Positions 62,834 through 64,000 of a stretch of DNA of 64,000 nt are shown here, in pieces. Both the position numbers and the translations under genes were made by a program. Numbering within the stretch: position 1 is the stretch's first letter; every line of letters begins with the position of its first letter. The notes under the pieces are model-generated. The model worked only from the letters and a program-made list of their open reading frames with translations. It did no database searches and was not told where the DNA came from. This stretch comes from Streptomyces sp. CBMA152 (lineage in GTDB: Bacteria; Actinomycetota; Actinomycetes; Streptomycetales; Streptomycetaceae), in NCBI RefSeq assembly GCF_014596475.1, contig NZ_MECJ01000007.1, forward strand, positions 62,001 to 126,000, given 5' to 3'.

Positions 62834-63189
62834 ACTCGGCTCCGGGTGATGGTGATGGTCACGTCGTCGAAGGGGACGGTGATCGGCGCGTCCGGCTTGT
62901 GGACGCACACCTCCACCTGCTGCACCCCGGCATGCTTCAGGCACTGCTGGGCGATGCGCTCGGCCAGCGTCTCGATCAGGTCGACCGGCTCGCCCTGGAC
63001 CACGTCCACGACCTCCTCGGCCACCACTCCGTAGTGCACGGTCTTCGCCAGGTCGTCGTCGGCCGCCGCGGGGCGGGTGTCGAGGCCGAGCACCAGGTCG
63101 ACGATGAAGGTCTGGCCCTCTTCGCGCTCCCGGGGGAAGACGCCATGGTGCCCGCGAGCCTTGAGGCCGCGCAGCGCGACACGATCCAC
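62830..63189 (-). CDS. folB: Dihydroneopterin aldolase
   Basis: This 119-residue enzyme cleaves dihydroneopterin to 6-hydroxymethyl-dihydropterin. It has the family patterns LKARGHHGVFPREREEGQTF, VHYGVVAEEVVDVV, LIETLAERIAQQCL and VCVHKPDAPI with the catalytic Lys. I chose GTG 63189 because AGGAG lies nine bases upstream; GTG 63198 directly overlaps that ribosome site. folK follows with a 4-base overlap. Confidence 0.94.
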   Translation of the reverse strand: MDRVALRGLKARGHHGVFPREREEGQTFIVDLVLGLDTRPAAADDDLAKTVHYGVVAEEVVDVVQGEPVDLIETLAERIAQQCLKHAGVQQVEVCVHKPDAPITVPFDDVTITITRSRV

Positions 63190-63352
63190 GCGAATCACTC
63201 CTGCTGTCGTTGGTCAGACGGGACACGGCCGCGTGCGGGCGGCTCATTACCCACCATCGAATCTACCTGCGGGCACTGACAACGCTCGCCCACGGGGGCT
63301 ATGGACAGACGGCGTCAGGACTGGTACCCGCCCCTACCCCGAGCCCCCTGTT

Positions 63353-63805
63353 TCAATCCTCGTCCTCGCCCGTTTCCGCCAGGACGGGCGAGCCGTGGTG
63401 GGACCAGAGCTTCCAGCCCTCGGGTGTGCGGCGGAACACATTGGTGGCGACCACGAGCTGGCCGACCAGCGGCCCGAGCTCGCCGCCGTCCTGGGCGGGG
63501 CCGCCGCTGAGGATGTTCTCGGTACAGGTGACCAGGGCGGTGTCGGCCAGCACGACGACCTTCACATCGGTCAGGAAGAACTGGATGTACTCCGTGTTCG
63601 CCATGATCAGCGCGTACGAGCGGAGCACCTCGCCGCGACCGGACAGGACCGGCCAGCCGGGGTGGACGCAGGAGATCGCGGTGTCCCCGGCGTCGGTGGC
63701 GCTCAGCCAGAGCTCGGAGAGCTCGTCGAAGTCGCCGCGCTCCAGCGTCTCGTAGAAGGCGGTGTTGGCGAGCTCGACGGCCTCTATGTCCGTGCGGGCA
63801 CTCAC
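63353..63805 (-). CDS. SnoaL/NTF2-like protein in the folate cluster
   Basis: This 150-residue protein has the NTF2-like cone fold: an N-terminal helix (ANTAFYETLERGDFDELSELW), CVHPGWPVLSGRGEVLRSYALIM and a beta-sheet ending VVATNVFRRTPEGWKLWSHHGSPV. It is conserved between folP and folB in streptomycetes, but its job is unknown. The start GTG 63805 overlaps the folP stop (GTGA). Confidence 0.87.
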   Translation of the reverse strand: MSARTDIEAVELANTAFYETLERGDFDELSELWLSATDAGDTAISCVHPGWPVLSGRGEVLRSYALIMANTEYIQFFLTDVKVVVLADTALVTCTENILSGGPAQDGGELGPLVGQLVVATNVFRRTPEGWKLWSHHGSPVLAETGEDED

Positions 63806-64000
63806 GTGGCTCCCTCGACCGCGCGCGCGACGCGGACGGCGTCGGCGGTGGCCCGCACCTCGTGGACGCGGACCGCCCAGGCGCCCTCGTGCGCGGCGAT
63901 GGCGGAGACGGCGGCCGTGGCGGCGTCGCGCTCGCGCGCGGGCGGCGGTCCGGAGCCGTCCCCGGCGAGCACGTGGCCGAGGAACCGCTTGCGGGAGGCG
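63802..64000 (-). CDS. folP: Dihydropteroate synthase, 3' part only
   Basis: Only the last 66 codons lie in the window. They read SRKRFLGHVL (the KH/phosphate-binding SRK motif), ERDAATAAVSAIAAHEGAWAVRVHEV and RATADAVRVA, the typical C-terminal end of the TIM barrel with RVHxV. The enzyme condenses the pterin pyrophosphate with p-aminobenzoate and is the sulfonamide target. It probably begins the minus-strand operon folP-NTF2-folB-folK. Confidence 0.92.
   Translation of the reverse strand, partial: ASRKRFLGHVLAGDGSGPPPARERDAATAAVSAIAAHEGAWAVRVHEVRATADAVRVARAVEGAT

Overview
The window is 64 kb of very GC-rich chromosomal DNA. Almost every gene ends its codons in G or C, GTG and TTG starts are common, and many genes seem to be leaderless. 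BldG, a WhiJ/AbaA-type regulatory cluster, a SARP-NB-ARC-TPR regulator and a thymidylate kinase fused to a membrane domain all point to Streptomyces or a very close relative. The content is mostly core chromosome; small accessory insertions sit in the intergenic gaps.

Left part (1-27.4 kb): a Tad/Flp pilus operon (TadZ/Ssd-like ATPase, TadA, TadB, TadC, Flp pilin, TadE, TadG-like) converges on an MrfA-type helicase. Next come bldG with its anti-sigma partner, the H+-pumping pyrophosphatase hppA, a lipoprotein, a methyltransferase, a winged-helix regulator with a three-gene ABC exporter, then topA, tmk (fusion), holB and a lipoprotein peptidase. From memory, Mycobacterium tuberculosis has the same order (Rv3660c to Rv3654c, helicase, topA, holB), so this is an old actinobacterial block.

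Middle (27.4-45.5 kb): a tRNA-Thr(CGT) gene is followed by decayed DNA that may be an integrase tail. Then come a secreted FAD oxidoreductase, a frameshifted MocR-type remnant, an alpha/beta-hydrolase fused to an aminoglycoside-phosphotransferase-like kinase, a SARP regulator, an ECF sigma factor with a membrane partner, a stand-alone PolA-type polymerase, a DUF2786 protein, a FUSC membrane protein, a 187-bp MITE, and a DUF397 / ATPase / HTH cluster of the WhiJ-AbaA type.

Right part (45.5-64 kb): aldehyde dehydrogenase, DinB protein, PadR regulator, glutamate decarboxylase, YbjQ, DedA, a ThrE-type exporter, soluble pyrophosphatase, a D-Ala-D-Ala carboxypeptidase, an F420-associated zinc metalloprotease, tilS, hpt, ftsH and the folate genes folE, folK, folB and folP (cut by the window end).

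The most notable non-gene structures are ten copies of an intergenic repeat with a 20-base core, the MITE with TA target duplication, a 10-bp palindrome shared by two regulatory regions of the WhiJ-like cluster, and a recurring TANNNT-6/7 nt-start codon arrangement at eight genes. I found no CRISPR array, rRNA or intact insertion sequence, and no complete system that I can call new. The hydrolase-kinase fusion and the dispersed repeats are the best candidates for something undescribed.
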